A stretch of DNA of 31,872 nucleotides, from positions 1-31,872 of the forward strand of contig CAZTMB010000025.1 in NCBI GenBank assembly GCA_964614695.1, given 5' to 3'. A program made the translations under genes and the position numbers. The stretch is from VGXO01 sp964614695. GTDB taxonomy: Bacteria; Planctomycetota; Phycisphaerae; Phycisphaerales; SM1A02. Under the pieces are notes generated by a model, which had not been told where the DNA came from, did not search any database, and saw only the letters and a list, made by a program, of their open reading frames with translations. Below, piece by piece: positions 16,696 through 25,950 of the stretch (its first letter is position 1; every line of letters begins with the position of its first letter).

Positions 16696-17633
16696 ACGAC
16701 CGCCACCGAATGCGCCTTCGCCGCGCCTTCACCCTGATCGAACTGCTCGCGGTGATGGGGATCCTCGTGCTCCTCGCGGTGCTCACCGTCGCGGGCGTGG
16801 GTCGGATCTCGAAGGACGCGAGGATCTCGACCGCGGTGAATCGCATCACCGCGGCGCTCGGGAACGCCCGGGCGATCGCGATCAAGGAGAACGCGTTCGT
16901 GCTGGTGGTCTTCAAGTCGAACTGGCCGACGAACGCCGACGGCAGTCCCGCGAACGCCGACGCGAAGCAGACCACCGAGATCGTCGTCGCCAAGTTCACC
17001 GGCGAGAGCGAGATCTTCTACAGCGGCAGCGCGGGCAATCCGAACCGCATCAACCTGACCGACCGGTACCTGCCGGTGCCCGGTGTCGCGCCGGTGCAGC
17101 TGCCGTCGGGGATCAAGGTCGCCGGGCCGAACTACGAGTTCGAGTTCGACACGGCGTTCGAGTCGCCGGGCTTCTACACCCAGGGCGACATGAAGATCCT
17201 CTCGCGATCCTGCGGCGAGTACCCCGAGTACTACCGCATCGTCGGGATCCTCTTTGGACCCGACGGTCGGCGACTCATCCGCAATCCGACCGGTTCGGGC
17301 GGAGACCAGAAGACCTTCGTCGACTTCGACACGATCGACTCCGACAACGACGGCGATCGCCAGGACGTCCACTATCGATTCCCGACCGGCTGCAACTTCT
17401 CCAGCACCTTCGACCGCTACTACTTCGCCGACCATCCTCGCGACGAGACGAACGTGATGATCGTCCCGTTCCTCATGGTCTACGACGACGATGCCGCCCG
17501 TGAACTGAAGGTGACCGACTGGACGACCCGCGCCAACATCGAGCAGGAGCTCGTGGGCCGCGAGACCGGGTTCATCGCCCGCAATGGGCAGCGGATCGAC
17601 TTCAATCCGGCGACCGGAGTGGTGCAGCCATGA
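16692..17633 (+). CDS. GspH/FimT-like minor pseudopilin with Ala at the cleavage site
   Basis: 313 aa, about twice the usual GspH length. The leader MNDRHRMRLRRA is followed by FTLIELLAVMGIL with Glu at +5. Residue -1 is Ala, where prepilin peptidase sites almost always have Gly. The helix and the following ISTAVNRITAALGNARAIAIKENAFVLV are typical of GspH/FimT. The C-terminal half is a mixed region with DTIDSDNDGDRQD, an Asp-rich loop that may bind calcium. ATGA overlaps on both sides. Confidence 0.8.
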   Translation: MNDRHRMRLRRAFTLIELLAVMGILVLLAVLTVAGVGRISKDARISTAVNRITAALGNARAIAIKENAFVLVVFKSNWPTNADGSPANADAKQTTEIVVAKFTGESEIFYSGSAGNPNRINLTDRYLPVPGVAPVQLPSGIKVAGPNYEFEFDTAFESPGFYTQGDMKILSRSCGEYPEYYRIVGILFGPDGRRLIRNPTGSGGDQKTFVDFDTIDSDNDGDRQDVHYRFPTGCNFSSTFDRYYFADHPRDETNVMIVPFLMVYDDDAARELKVTDWTTRANIEQELVGRETGFIARNGQRIDFNPATGVVQP

Positions 17634-18802
17634 GCCGATCCGCTTCCATCCGCACTCGCCGCGGCTTCAGCCTCATCGAGGTGCTGCTCGCGATCTTCAT
17701 CCTCGGCATCGGGATCATCTCGATCGGGGCGATCTTCCCGGCGGGCATCGTGCAGCAGCGGCAGTCGCTCGACGACGCCCTCGGGCCGATCGTCGCGGAC
17801 AACGCGCTTGCGTCGCTGCGGGCCAAGCTCTCGCAGAACGACTTTGGATTCGCGGAGGACTTCGAGGGCTTCCCGCTGGGACTGCTCGACCTCGCGAGCT
17901 TCGAAGGGGCCTACGGCGACCTCGATCCCGCGGCGCCGCGCACGCTTGGAGACTGGGGCTGGCGTCGTCCGGCGCTGGCCCTCGCCGAGATCTCGTCGTT
18001 CCAGACCAACTATCCGTCGCTTGGCGGCGGCGATCCGACCGTCTCGGCCGGTTCGATGATCGTCTTCAACACGATCGGGCGACCGGAGAACGTCGCGCCC
18101 GGCAGCCAGATGACGATCTCCGAAGTGCCGTGGAACCGTCGCAAGTACGGACCGGCGGCGAACGACGGCTCTCCCGGTGCATTCCCGCTCGTCGTGTTCG
18201 AGCCGTGGGAGCGTGCCTATCCGTCCTTCGCGCCGGGCACGCCGGAGTCGGCTTCCAATCCTCCGGAGTACTACTGGGACTGCATGTTCCGCCGCTTCCA
18301 GGGGCGGGTGCAGGTGGCGATCTTCGTCTATCGCGTGAGCGGCGCCGAGCAGCTCGGCGGCTACGAGCCCGCGCAGACGGTCGCCTTCGCCGGCGCGAGT
18401 CGCACCTCGCTGCCGTATCGGCTCGACCTCGCGGTGGCCTGGCCGGTGACGCCGGCGGGCAACCTCGATCCCACGGTCGTCAACGGCACCGCGCCCAACA
18501 GCCTTCTGCAGCTCGAGAACCTCGACTACCACTGGCAACTCCCGGGACAGTGGCTGCTCGATCCCAACGGCAACGTGCACCGCATCGCCTCGGGACGCCG
18601 CGTGCGTGCGGATGGTCCGGTGCGTCTGATGACGCCGCTGCCGCGACTTCTCGAGCCGACGTCGGATCCGTCGCGTGCGATGCGTTCGTACTACTTCATG
18701 GGCGACGAGGCGGGCGACATCGGCACCTTCTGGTACCTGCCCGTCGAGGACGATCGCGGCTACCGCATCACGCCCGTCTACGTCGCGGTGAAGGAGCTCT
18801 GA
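17630..18802 (+). CDS. GspI/PilV-like minor pseudopilin
   Basis: 390 aa, roughly three times a typical GspI. A 12-residue leader (basic, ending RTRRG) precedes FSLIEVLLAIFILGIG, matching the GspI/PilV pattern FxLIEVLVAL. IFPAGIVQQRQSLDDA follows, as in PilV-type proteins. The remaining 330 or so residues are rich in Gly, Pro, Tyr and Trp and not assignable. The position between the H-like and J-like genes supports the assignment. The next gene starts one base after its stop. Confidence 0.8.
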   Translation: MSRSASIRTRRGFSLIEVLLAIFILGIGIISIGAIFPAGIVQQRQSLDDALGPIVADNALASLRAKLSQNDFGFAEDFEGFPLGLLDLASFEGAYGDLDPAAPRTLGDWGWRRPALALAEISSFQTNYPSLGGGDPTVSAGSMIVFNTIGRPENVAPGSQMTISEVPWNRRKYGPAANDGSPGAFPLVVFEPWERAYPSFAPGTPESASNPPEYYWDCMFRRFQGRVQVAIFVYRVSGAEQLGGYEPAQTVAFAGASRTSLPYRLDLAVAWPVTPAGNLDPTVVNGTAPNSLLQLENLDYHWQLPGQWLLDPNGNVHRIASGRRVRADGPVRLMTPLPRLLEPTSDPSRAMRSYYFMGDEAGDIGTFWYLPVEDDRGYRITPVYVAVKEL

Positions 18803-18803
18803 G

Positions 18804-20396
18804 ATGCGCGAGCGAACCTTGAACGCGATGCTCTTCCGCCGCGGCTTCACCCTGGTCGAACTGCTGATCGCGGTGGTGGTGCTGCTCGTCGTGATCCTCG
18901 CGGTGGGTCGGATCTTCTCGACCGCCGGGCAGGTCACTGCCTACGGGCAGGCGACCGCCGATCTCCTGCAGGAGGCTCGCGCGATCGAGAACCAGATGCG
19001 GCGCGACTTCGCGCGGATCTCGAAGGACGGCTTCCTCGCGATCCAGTGCATCGAGGTCCGCAACGACGTCAACTTCGCCTCGAGCGGGCAACTCCTCGAT
19101 CCGGCCAAGGATCCCGACTACGTCTTCCGCGCCGATCGGCTGATCCTCTTCGTCGACGGCTTCGCCGCCACGAGCGGCTACGTCGAGAGCCAGGAGCTCT
19201 CCGGCGGCGACACGGTGACCAACAACCCGCACAGCGCGGTGAGCCGCGTCTACTACGGCCACGGCGTCCAGTTCCCGACCGGCAAGGCTCTGAGCGATCC
19301 CTGCTGCTACGGCGACGGCCAACCGCTGACGCCGTGGGCCTTCTCCGATCCCTTCAACGAGAACACCCTCGTCGAGATGCAGGCGTGGCCGAGCGGCGGC
19401 TTCGGCACCCCGATCGTCGGCACCCAGCCGCCGCCGGCAGAGTGGCTGCTGCTTCGCCAGCCGGTGCTGCTTGCCGACGACGGCGGCAGCCCGCTGTTCT
19501 ATGGCTCGCAAGGCCGCAACGGCGCGGGCAGCATCTGGCCCGATCCCTACTACGACGGCGGCACGCAGGACCGCGGCTCGATCCGCAAGGGCCGCGTCGA
19601 CATCACCGGGCAGACGGCCGAGGCGATCGAGCGCTTCGTGACGAAGAAGGAGTCCGGCTTCCCGTCGAGCGTGCCGGGGAACTACAGCCCCGATCGACCT
19701 TGGATCGTGAACAGCGGCGCCGTGCCGAGCGGCCAGCGGGTGATCGCGCAGGCGTTCGCCTACCCACGCGGCGAGAAGACCGCGCCGAGCAGCCGTCGCG
19801 AGGACCAGATGCTGACCAACACGATGCTCGGCAGCAACGTGAGCTCCTTCGCGATCGACTGGACCTACGACGACGGTGCGGGACGACAAGCCGCCGCGGA
19901 TGGATCCACCTACCTCGGCGTCGATCTCGTGACCGAGGACGCCGTGGCGATGACCGGTGTCCTCGTCGATGCAGCCAGAACCCAGCCGTGGTTCGGCTTG
20001 CCGGATCTTCCGGGCAATCAGAACGCGTTCGCGAACCGCGGCGTTGGGACGTTCACTTCCTACGCGGCGGCCGATCCGACGAACCTCGGCAACGCGTATC
20101 CCTGCTGGCCGGTGTATCCGCAGGCGATCGAAGGTGCGGTGCCGGTCGACGTCGTCGCGATCGGCAGCGGAAGCAACGCGCAGGTCCGGACCTATCAGGC
20201 CGCCTTCGGCTTCAACCGGGATCGGGCGTTCACGATCGCCGGCGCCGGACCGGAAGGCCGCTGGATGAGCCCGGATCTGGCCTACACGCCGCTGCCCTCG
20301 GCGATCCGCGTGACGCTCGTGCTGCACGATCCCCGCGGCACGATCACCGAGGGCCGCACCTTCCAGTTCACGATCCCGCTCGGCGAGCGGGAATGA
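18804..20396 (+). CDS. GspJ/PilW-like minor pseudopilin, enlarged
   Basis: 530 aa, against about 200 for GspJ. A 15-residue leader ends RRG, then FTLVELLIAVVVLLVVILAVG with Glu at +5. ATADLLQEARAIENQMRRDFARI, typical of the helix that follows in GspJ/PilW, comes next. The C-terminus (VTLVLHDPRGTITEGRTFQFTIPL) resembles the closing beta strands of the family. The large central part has cysteines only near SDPCCYGDGQ and is otherwise unassignable. Its TGA overlaps the ATG of the giant K-like gene. Confidence 0.8.
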   Translation: MRERTLNAMLFRRGFTLVELLIAVVVLLVVILAVGRIFSTAGQVTAYGQATADLLQEARAIENQMRRDFARISKDGFLAIQCIEVRNDVNFASSGQLLDPAKDPDYVFRADRLILFVDGFAATSGYVESQELSGGDTVTNNPHSAVSRVYYGHGVQFPTGKALSDPCCYGDGQPLTPWAFSDPFNENTLVEMQAWPSGGFGTPIVGTQPPPAEWLLLRQPVLLADDGGSPLFYGSQGRNGAGSIWPDPYYDGGTQDRGSIRKGRVDITGQTAEAIERFVTKKESGFPSSVPGNYSPDRPWIVNSGAVPSGQRVIAQAFAYPRGEKTAPSSRREDQMLTNTMLGSNVSSFAIDWTYDDGAGRQAAADGSTYLGVDLVTEDAVAMTGVLVDAARTQPWFGLPDLPGNQNAFANRGVGTFTSYAAADPTNLGNAYPCWPVYPQAIEGAVPVDVVAIGSGSNAQVRTYQAAFGFNRDRAFTIAGAGPEGRWMSPDLAYTPLPSAIRVTLVLHDPRGTITEGRTFQFTIPLGERE

Positions 20397-23300
20397 GAGG
20401 AGCGAACAGAGCCATGCCACGCATCCTCGACGGAATCCGGTTTCATCGTTCGGAGTCGCGTCGCGGCAACACGCTGGTGCTCGTCACCGCGATCCTCGTG
20501 CTGCTGGTGATCGTCGCGACCGCCTACATCAGCCGCACCCGCGTGGGGCGCGCGACCGCCGCCGCGCAGCAGCAGGCGACGATCGTCGACGATCGCGCGG
20601 AGTCGATCGGGAACATGCTCGCGTCGGAGGTCGCCGAGGCGCTCTTCGTGCGGCCGGTGCAGACGCCGGTGACGAACAACGGCTTCTTCGGCGGCACCGT
20701 CAGCAGCAATTGGCCGCGGCTTCCGATCCTGCCCGACGAGGGCCGCTTCGGCGTCGATCCGGCCCGCATCGACGTCACCGATCCGAACACCGGCGAGGTC
20801 CGGAAGTTCTACGAGTTCCCGTACAACAAGGCGCCGTACGCCACGATGCCGTGGACGAACTGGCCGGATGCCCTCGGCGCGGCGAACAGTCTCTGGCCGG
20901 TCGGCCCGGGTGCTCCGACCGGGCAGTTGGCGAACGGTCTCGGCGGCCCGATCGGCGCCGGCAATCCGTACGGCAATCCGGGCTTCGACGATTCGCGGTG
21001 GCTTCGCAGCACCGAGCCGCAGCGTTCGACCGGCACCTTCAACGGGCAGCAGGTCGAAGGCTTCACGCACTGGCTGCACCTGACGAACATCAGCCGCCCC
21101 GACAACGGTTGGCGGATCGCGTGGGACATCNNNNNNNNNNNNNNNNNNNNNNNNNNNNNNNNNNNNNNNNNNNNNNNNNNNNNNNNNNNNNNNNNNNNNN
21201 NNNNNNNNNNNNNNNNNNNNNNNNNNNNNNGCACCTGACGAACATCAGCCGCCCCGACAACGGTTGGCGGATCGCGTGGGACATCAGCGACATTCGCGTG
21301 TCGACCACCAACAACGGCGACCCGAACGTCCTCGACAACCTGCTCATCCCGGTCGAGCAGTGGCTGCCGACCGTGGTGCCCAACGGCGTCGCGAGCTCCG
21401 CCGACTTCATCGCGCGACGCGACGGCTGGTTCGGTGAGAACGCGAACGGGCCGTTCTACGCGCAGAGCTACCTGCAGCCGGCGACGGCGATGCCGAACTT
21501 CTTCCGTCTTGCCGACCTCGGCACGCCGAGCGACGAGTTCCTGCGCAACAGCGATCGCTGGCTGATCTCCACGCTCTTCAGCGACGCCGACGGCGACGGC
21601 TTCACCGACTCCTTCTGGTTCCTCGCCCCCGAGCCGATCGATCGCGACGTCCGGCAGGTGGTCGGCATCTCGATCGTCGACAACTCGGCGCTCCTCAACG
21701 TGAACGTCGCATCGCTCTTCGATCCGCAGTCGACGGCTGGCGCGAATCCGGCCGACCTCGCCATGCTGTCGTTCGCGACGTCGCCGGTGGGACTGCTCGA
21801 CAATCCGGCGAACCGTCCGCCGGTCGAGATCTTCAACTTCGCAACGCCCACGGTCGGGCGTTTGACCGGCACCGGCTTCGACTTCGATCGCTACGGGGCA
21901 GGAGCCACCGCCAACGCCTCGATGTTCCTGCAGCAGCGTGGGCTTCGCGATGCCGAGGGCGATCCGAACCCGCTCCTCGCCGACCGATCGCTCGACGAGG
22001 ATCTCCAAGGCATCCTGCTGTCGCCGCAAGAGCGGCTCGCGTACTTCAACGGCGATTTCCGCGGTCGCGGGCCGGAAGGTCTCGGTCTGACCGCTTTCGG
22101 CACGCCGGAGGAACTCGAGCTTCGAGCCAACCACGGCCAGAACAATCCCGCGGTCACGACGCGTCTCGAGCGGGCCGTCGACGACGGCGGGCTCGACTTC
22201 GCGTTCCTCCGCACGACGCCATTCCGCGAAGAGACGAACGAGTATCTCGATCAGCTCAAGAACCCGCAGCTCGTCCACGACAACCGACGCAAGATCACCA
22301 CGCTCAGCGGCGCACGGAACGACCTTTCGCCGCCGTGGCTCTGGTCGAGTCCGCGCTTCGAGACCGACATCGACTACAACCGTGACGGCTTCGCGTTCGC
22401 GCCGAACGGTTCCGGCACGCCCAACGCGCAGGCGCTGCTCGCCGCCGACCGCGCGTTCTGGGAAGCGCAGCGGCGCAAGTTCGACCTGCGACGTCCGATG
22501 GACGAGCCCGCGATCTTCGCCGACGGCACGGTCGTCGAGGCGACGCCGGAGGACGTGGCGGTGAGCAAGCGGATCTGGCGCGAGGAACTTCGTCGACTGC
22601 TGCGGCAGACGATGACCCTCGACTACACCTTCCGGGACGGGACGACGACCGCGTACCAGAGTTACCTCGGCCGGCCCGACGACGAGATCAACGAGGGCCG
22701 CGACGCCTTCCGCCTGACCCGCCGCATGCTCGGCAGCTGGGCGGCGAACATCGATCAGTGGCGAGATGGTCCTCAGCGTCGAGAGCTGCCCGATGGCTCG
22801 GTCGCCTACTTCGATCGTCCGCTCAACCCTCGCAACATCCAGGAGGCGGTGCTCTACCCCGACCCGAGCGAGCCCTCCGAGAGCGGCTTCCCCGACGAGC
22901 GGGTCGCGTTCGTCGGCAACGAGAAGCATCCGGTGGTCGTCGAGGTCTTCTTCGCGCTGGTCTATCCCAAGACCCGCGTCGATCCCGCGTGGCAGGCGGC
23001 CGGCGGCCCGGCGCCCTTCGGTCAGTTCGGCTGCCCGTGGAGCCCCGGGGCCGGCGAGAACTTCGTGCAGTTCGAGCCGGGGAACCTCCTGACTCCGAAT
23101 CCCTCGGTCGTCTTCGCGGTGCAGATCGCGAACCCCTACGACAGCCCGATCCATCTCGCGGACTACTCGATCCGCGTCGGCGGACGGAACTTCCCGCTCG
23201 CGCTCGCCGCGCAGCAACTCGGCCTGCCGCTCAACTTCTCGCTGCAGCCCACGACGCCTGAGCGGCCTTGCTCGCTGGTGCTCTATTCGATCCCGCAGGC

Positions 23301-25662
23301 CTCGGGCGCCTTCGGGGCGCAGTTCCGGCAGAAGTGGCTCGACTACCTCGATCTTCAGGAAGACGACCTCTTCGACGACCCGAACAACCTCGCGTTGCGC
23401 AGCGACGATCCCAACGACACCTACGAGCCGCTCGAGAGCATGGTGGTCGACGGCACGGCGATCCTGAGCCTGCCGTGGGATGTCTTCGAGGACGAGGACG
23501 CGGACTCGGTCGAGATCGTCCGCAACTACCTCGACGACAACGGCGCGAACGGCATGCAACTCGTCGTCGACCGATTCGGCAAGACCGACTTCGAGTCCGA
23601 CGACGAGTTCTCGCAGATCGCGAGCAAGCTCTACCGCGACGACTACCTGCCGCCGCCACCCAAGTTCGAACTGGTCTTCCTGCCTCCGCCGAACCCGCCG
23701 GGAACGGTCGATCCGGATCGCTCCTGGTACAGCGGCGTGCGCATCCGCAACGCCGACTACCTCGTGACGTGGGCGCGGGCGACGCGGCCGTGGCTGCGCG
23801 ATCTCGACCGCAACGGCGTGATCGATCGTGACGAGATGAGCCCGCGCTACGCGCTCAGCATCACAAGCGACATCTCGCGGGTGATCCGCACCAACGCCGA
23901 CGGCGTCGACGAGACCGGGGCCGAGCGTTCGAACTACTACAAGGGCGACGTCATCGAGGGGGACAACGAGATTCCCGACGCGCCCGACGCCGAGAACGAC
24001 GCCGAGATGTGGCTCACCGGCTTCACCTTCGAGAGCCAGTTCCACGACGACGCCGGTCCGCAGCAGATCATCCGCTCGAAGCCCGTCTTCTTCCCGATGC
24101 AGGTGGTGGTCGATCCGGCGGGCTATCGCACCTACGACGGCTACCAGTACGGCGGCGGCGGGCCGGGCGACGTGTCGAACTTCAACCCGCTCTCGGGCAA
24201 CGAGATTCGGTGGGGCGAGAAGGGCCTTCCGAAGGTCGAGCAGTACCGCGAGGATCGCAACTTCGGCCGCTTCGCGTACCAGTTCAGCCAGAAGGACCGC
24301 GACTTCGAGCAGATCGGCGAGATCGCGAACGTGCCGCTGTGGGGACCCGAAGTGCGATACCCGATTGCCGGCAACGGCCAGGCGGAGACCGTTCGCACGC
24401 TCTCGGAGATCCTCGCCGATGAGGACGATCTCGACTCGGAGACCCATCCGATCGAGGCGGGCGTCTATCGCAACCGGTTCCGCACCTTCGCGGGCTTCGA
24501 TGTGGGGCTCGAGCCGGATCTCGACACCGGCGAGATCGCGGTCTATCCCGACTTCGACGACCGCGCTCCGGTGCCCGTGCTCGGCGCAGCGCCGGGCGGA
24601 CTCGATGCGGATCAGGAATCGGAGTGGGAGGCGTTCTTCGCGACGCGTCCGCGACTGCCGGCAGGCGTTGGTCTCTTCGACGCGTTGGTCTGCGACGACC
24701 GCGGCATGTTCTGGCTCGATACCGACGGCGACCTCGACGTCGATCTCGACGACCTCGCCTTGGCGCGGCTGCTCTCGCCCGCCAATGCCCGCGGCTTCAC
24801 CGGCGAGGCGACGCCTGGCCTGATCAACCTCAACACCGCGCCGGTCGAGGTGCTGCGCACGCTGCCGCACTTCACGCGGATGGTCTACAACGACTCCGAC
24901 TTCCAAGGGTCGCTCGCGCCGGGCGCCGTCGTCAACGTGCCGGACGGCTTGAGCCCCCGCGTGCGTCTGCCGGAAGCGTTCCTGCGGTATCGCGATCAGG
25001 CGCCGTCGCCTTCGACGGCTCGAGCCTGGGGCGAAGGCGGGACCGCGTTCCAGGATCTGACCCTGCCCAACTACCTCGATCGCGGGCTCGCCGAGGACGA
25101 GTTGCCGGGCTTCCCCGGCTACTTCCCGGGCATGCGCAATCATCGCGGCGTCGAGTCGGTCGGCGAACTGCGGCTGCTGCAGCGCGTGGTCGAAGGGATC
25201 GACGACGGATCGTGGGGGCGCCGACTCAATGGCAGCGTCGAGTTCGGCGGGCTTGATCCGTTCCGGACCGGCTCCGAACTGCTTGATGCCGACTTCGGCT
25301 ACCGAGGACAGAGTCTCCGGTTCGACACCCGCCTCGCCACCGATCGCACGATCGGCATCGCCTCGCCGAATCCCAACGATCCGACGGCGTTCCTGCTGCC
25401 GGACACGACGCCCGGCGATGCCGAGGAGCGGAACCTGCTCTTCAGCGGCGTGTCGAACCTCGTCGGTGTGCGAAGCGACGTGTTCACGGTGTATTTCCGC
25501 GTCCGCACGTTCCGGCGCAATCCGATCACCGGCATCTGGGATGCGACCGATCCCGAGCACATCCTCGGAGACGATCGTTACGTGATGCTCGTCGATCGCA
25601 GCAAGGTCGAGCGACCGGAGGACAAGCCCGAGATCGTCTTCCTTCAGAAGCTCGCGTACTGA
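20393..25662 (+). CDS. Giant GspK-like pseudopilin, interrupted by an assembly gap
   Basis: The frame enters the N run at 21131 and leaves it at 21230. Collapsing the duplicated 55-nt flank (removing 155 nt) restores one frame, giving about 1704 aa against roughly 320 for GspK. The prepilin-like start is SRRG|NTLVLVTAILVLLVI with no Glu at +5, as in GspK. The motif GLINLNTAPVEVLRTLPHF (from about residue 1424) is the helix-hairpin-helix segment characteristic of GspK. Calcium-type loops are DADGDGFTDSFW (about 346), the canonical EF-hand DLDRNGVIDRDE (about 1085) and DTDGDLDVDLDD (about 1391). The start is either the ATGA overlap (20393) or ATG 20414. It would cap the pilus tip; its size suggests a large extracellular head. 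Residue numbers assume the collapse. Confidence 0.85.
21076..21130 (+). repeat. 55-nt direct repeat, left copy at assembly gap
   Basis: This 55-nt segment ends exactly at the first N and is identical to 21231-21285. Identical contig ends of k-mer-like length are a known by-product of de Bruijn graph scaffolding, so this is more likely an unmerged overlap than a real repeat. Confidence 0.9.
21131..21230. other. Scaffold gap of 100 N
   Basis: Exactly 100 undetermined bases, a conventional placeholder length. The reading frame before and after agrees once the gap and one 55-nt flank are removed (155 nt). The gap probably contains no missing sequence. Confidence 0.95.
21231..21285 (+). repeat. 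55-nt direct repeat, right copy at assembly gap
   Basis: Starts immediately after the last N and repeats 21076-21130 base for base. The sequence then continues into the next codon of the GspK-like frame. Confidence 0.9.
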
Positions 25663-25669
25663 TCGAGAG

Positions 25670-25687
25670 CGGCCGCGCGAGCGGTCG
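25670..25687 (+). terminator. Hairpin after the pilus/secretion operon
   Basis: Stem CGGCCGC (25670-25676) pairs with GCGGTCG (25681-25687), with one G-U pair and a GCGA (GNRA) tetraloop, 7 nt after the stop of the GspK-like gene. There is no U-tract, so it may slow or stabilise the transcript end rather than act as a textbook terminator. Confidence 0.45.
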
Positions 25688-25950
25688 TCCTCAGGAAGTT
25701 CGATCCGCGAACGGCGCCAAACTCGACGACGATTGTCCGCCGCGCGAAAGCCCAGCGCCGCTACGACCGCCCGCCGCAACTGCAGCGCTTCGCGGTTCGG
25801 AGTCGATCGCGTCCATCAGATCCATTCCGTCCAAGTCGTGCACCGCCGAGCGAAGCGAGCGATCAACCGCGTGACGTGGCCCGCGCCCGAAGCACCAGCG
25901 TCCAAGTCGCCGCGGGCGATCTCCGCGCGAGCGCAACCGCGTGACGTTCC
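25688..25950. other. Non-coding stretch between the GspK-like gene and the PH-domain gene
   Basis: No supported gene. It carries a 14-nt direct repeat CAACCGCGTGACGT at 25864-25877 and 25934-25947, each preceded by GCGAGCG at slightly different spacing. The second copy abuts the stop of the PH-domain gene. An 87-codon minus-strand frame crosses it but has a weak codon bias. Confidence 0.4.

Noticed and set aside
20809..25779. 1656-codon minus-strand frame
   Set aside because: Runs antisense through the GspK-like gene and the N gap; composition is typical of a shadow frame and it has no motifs.
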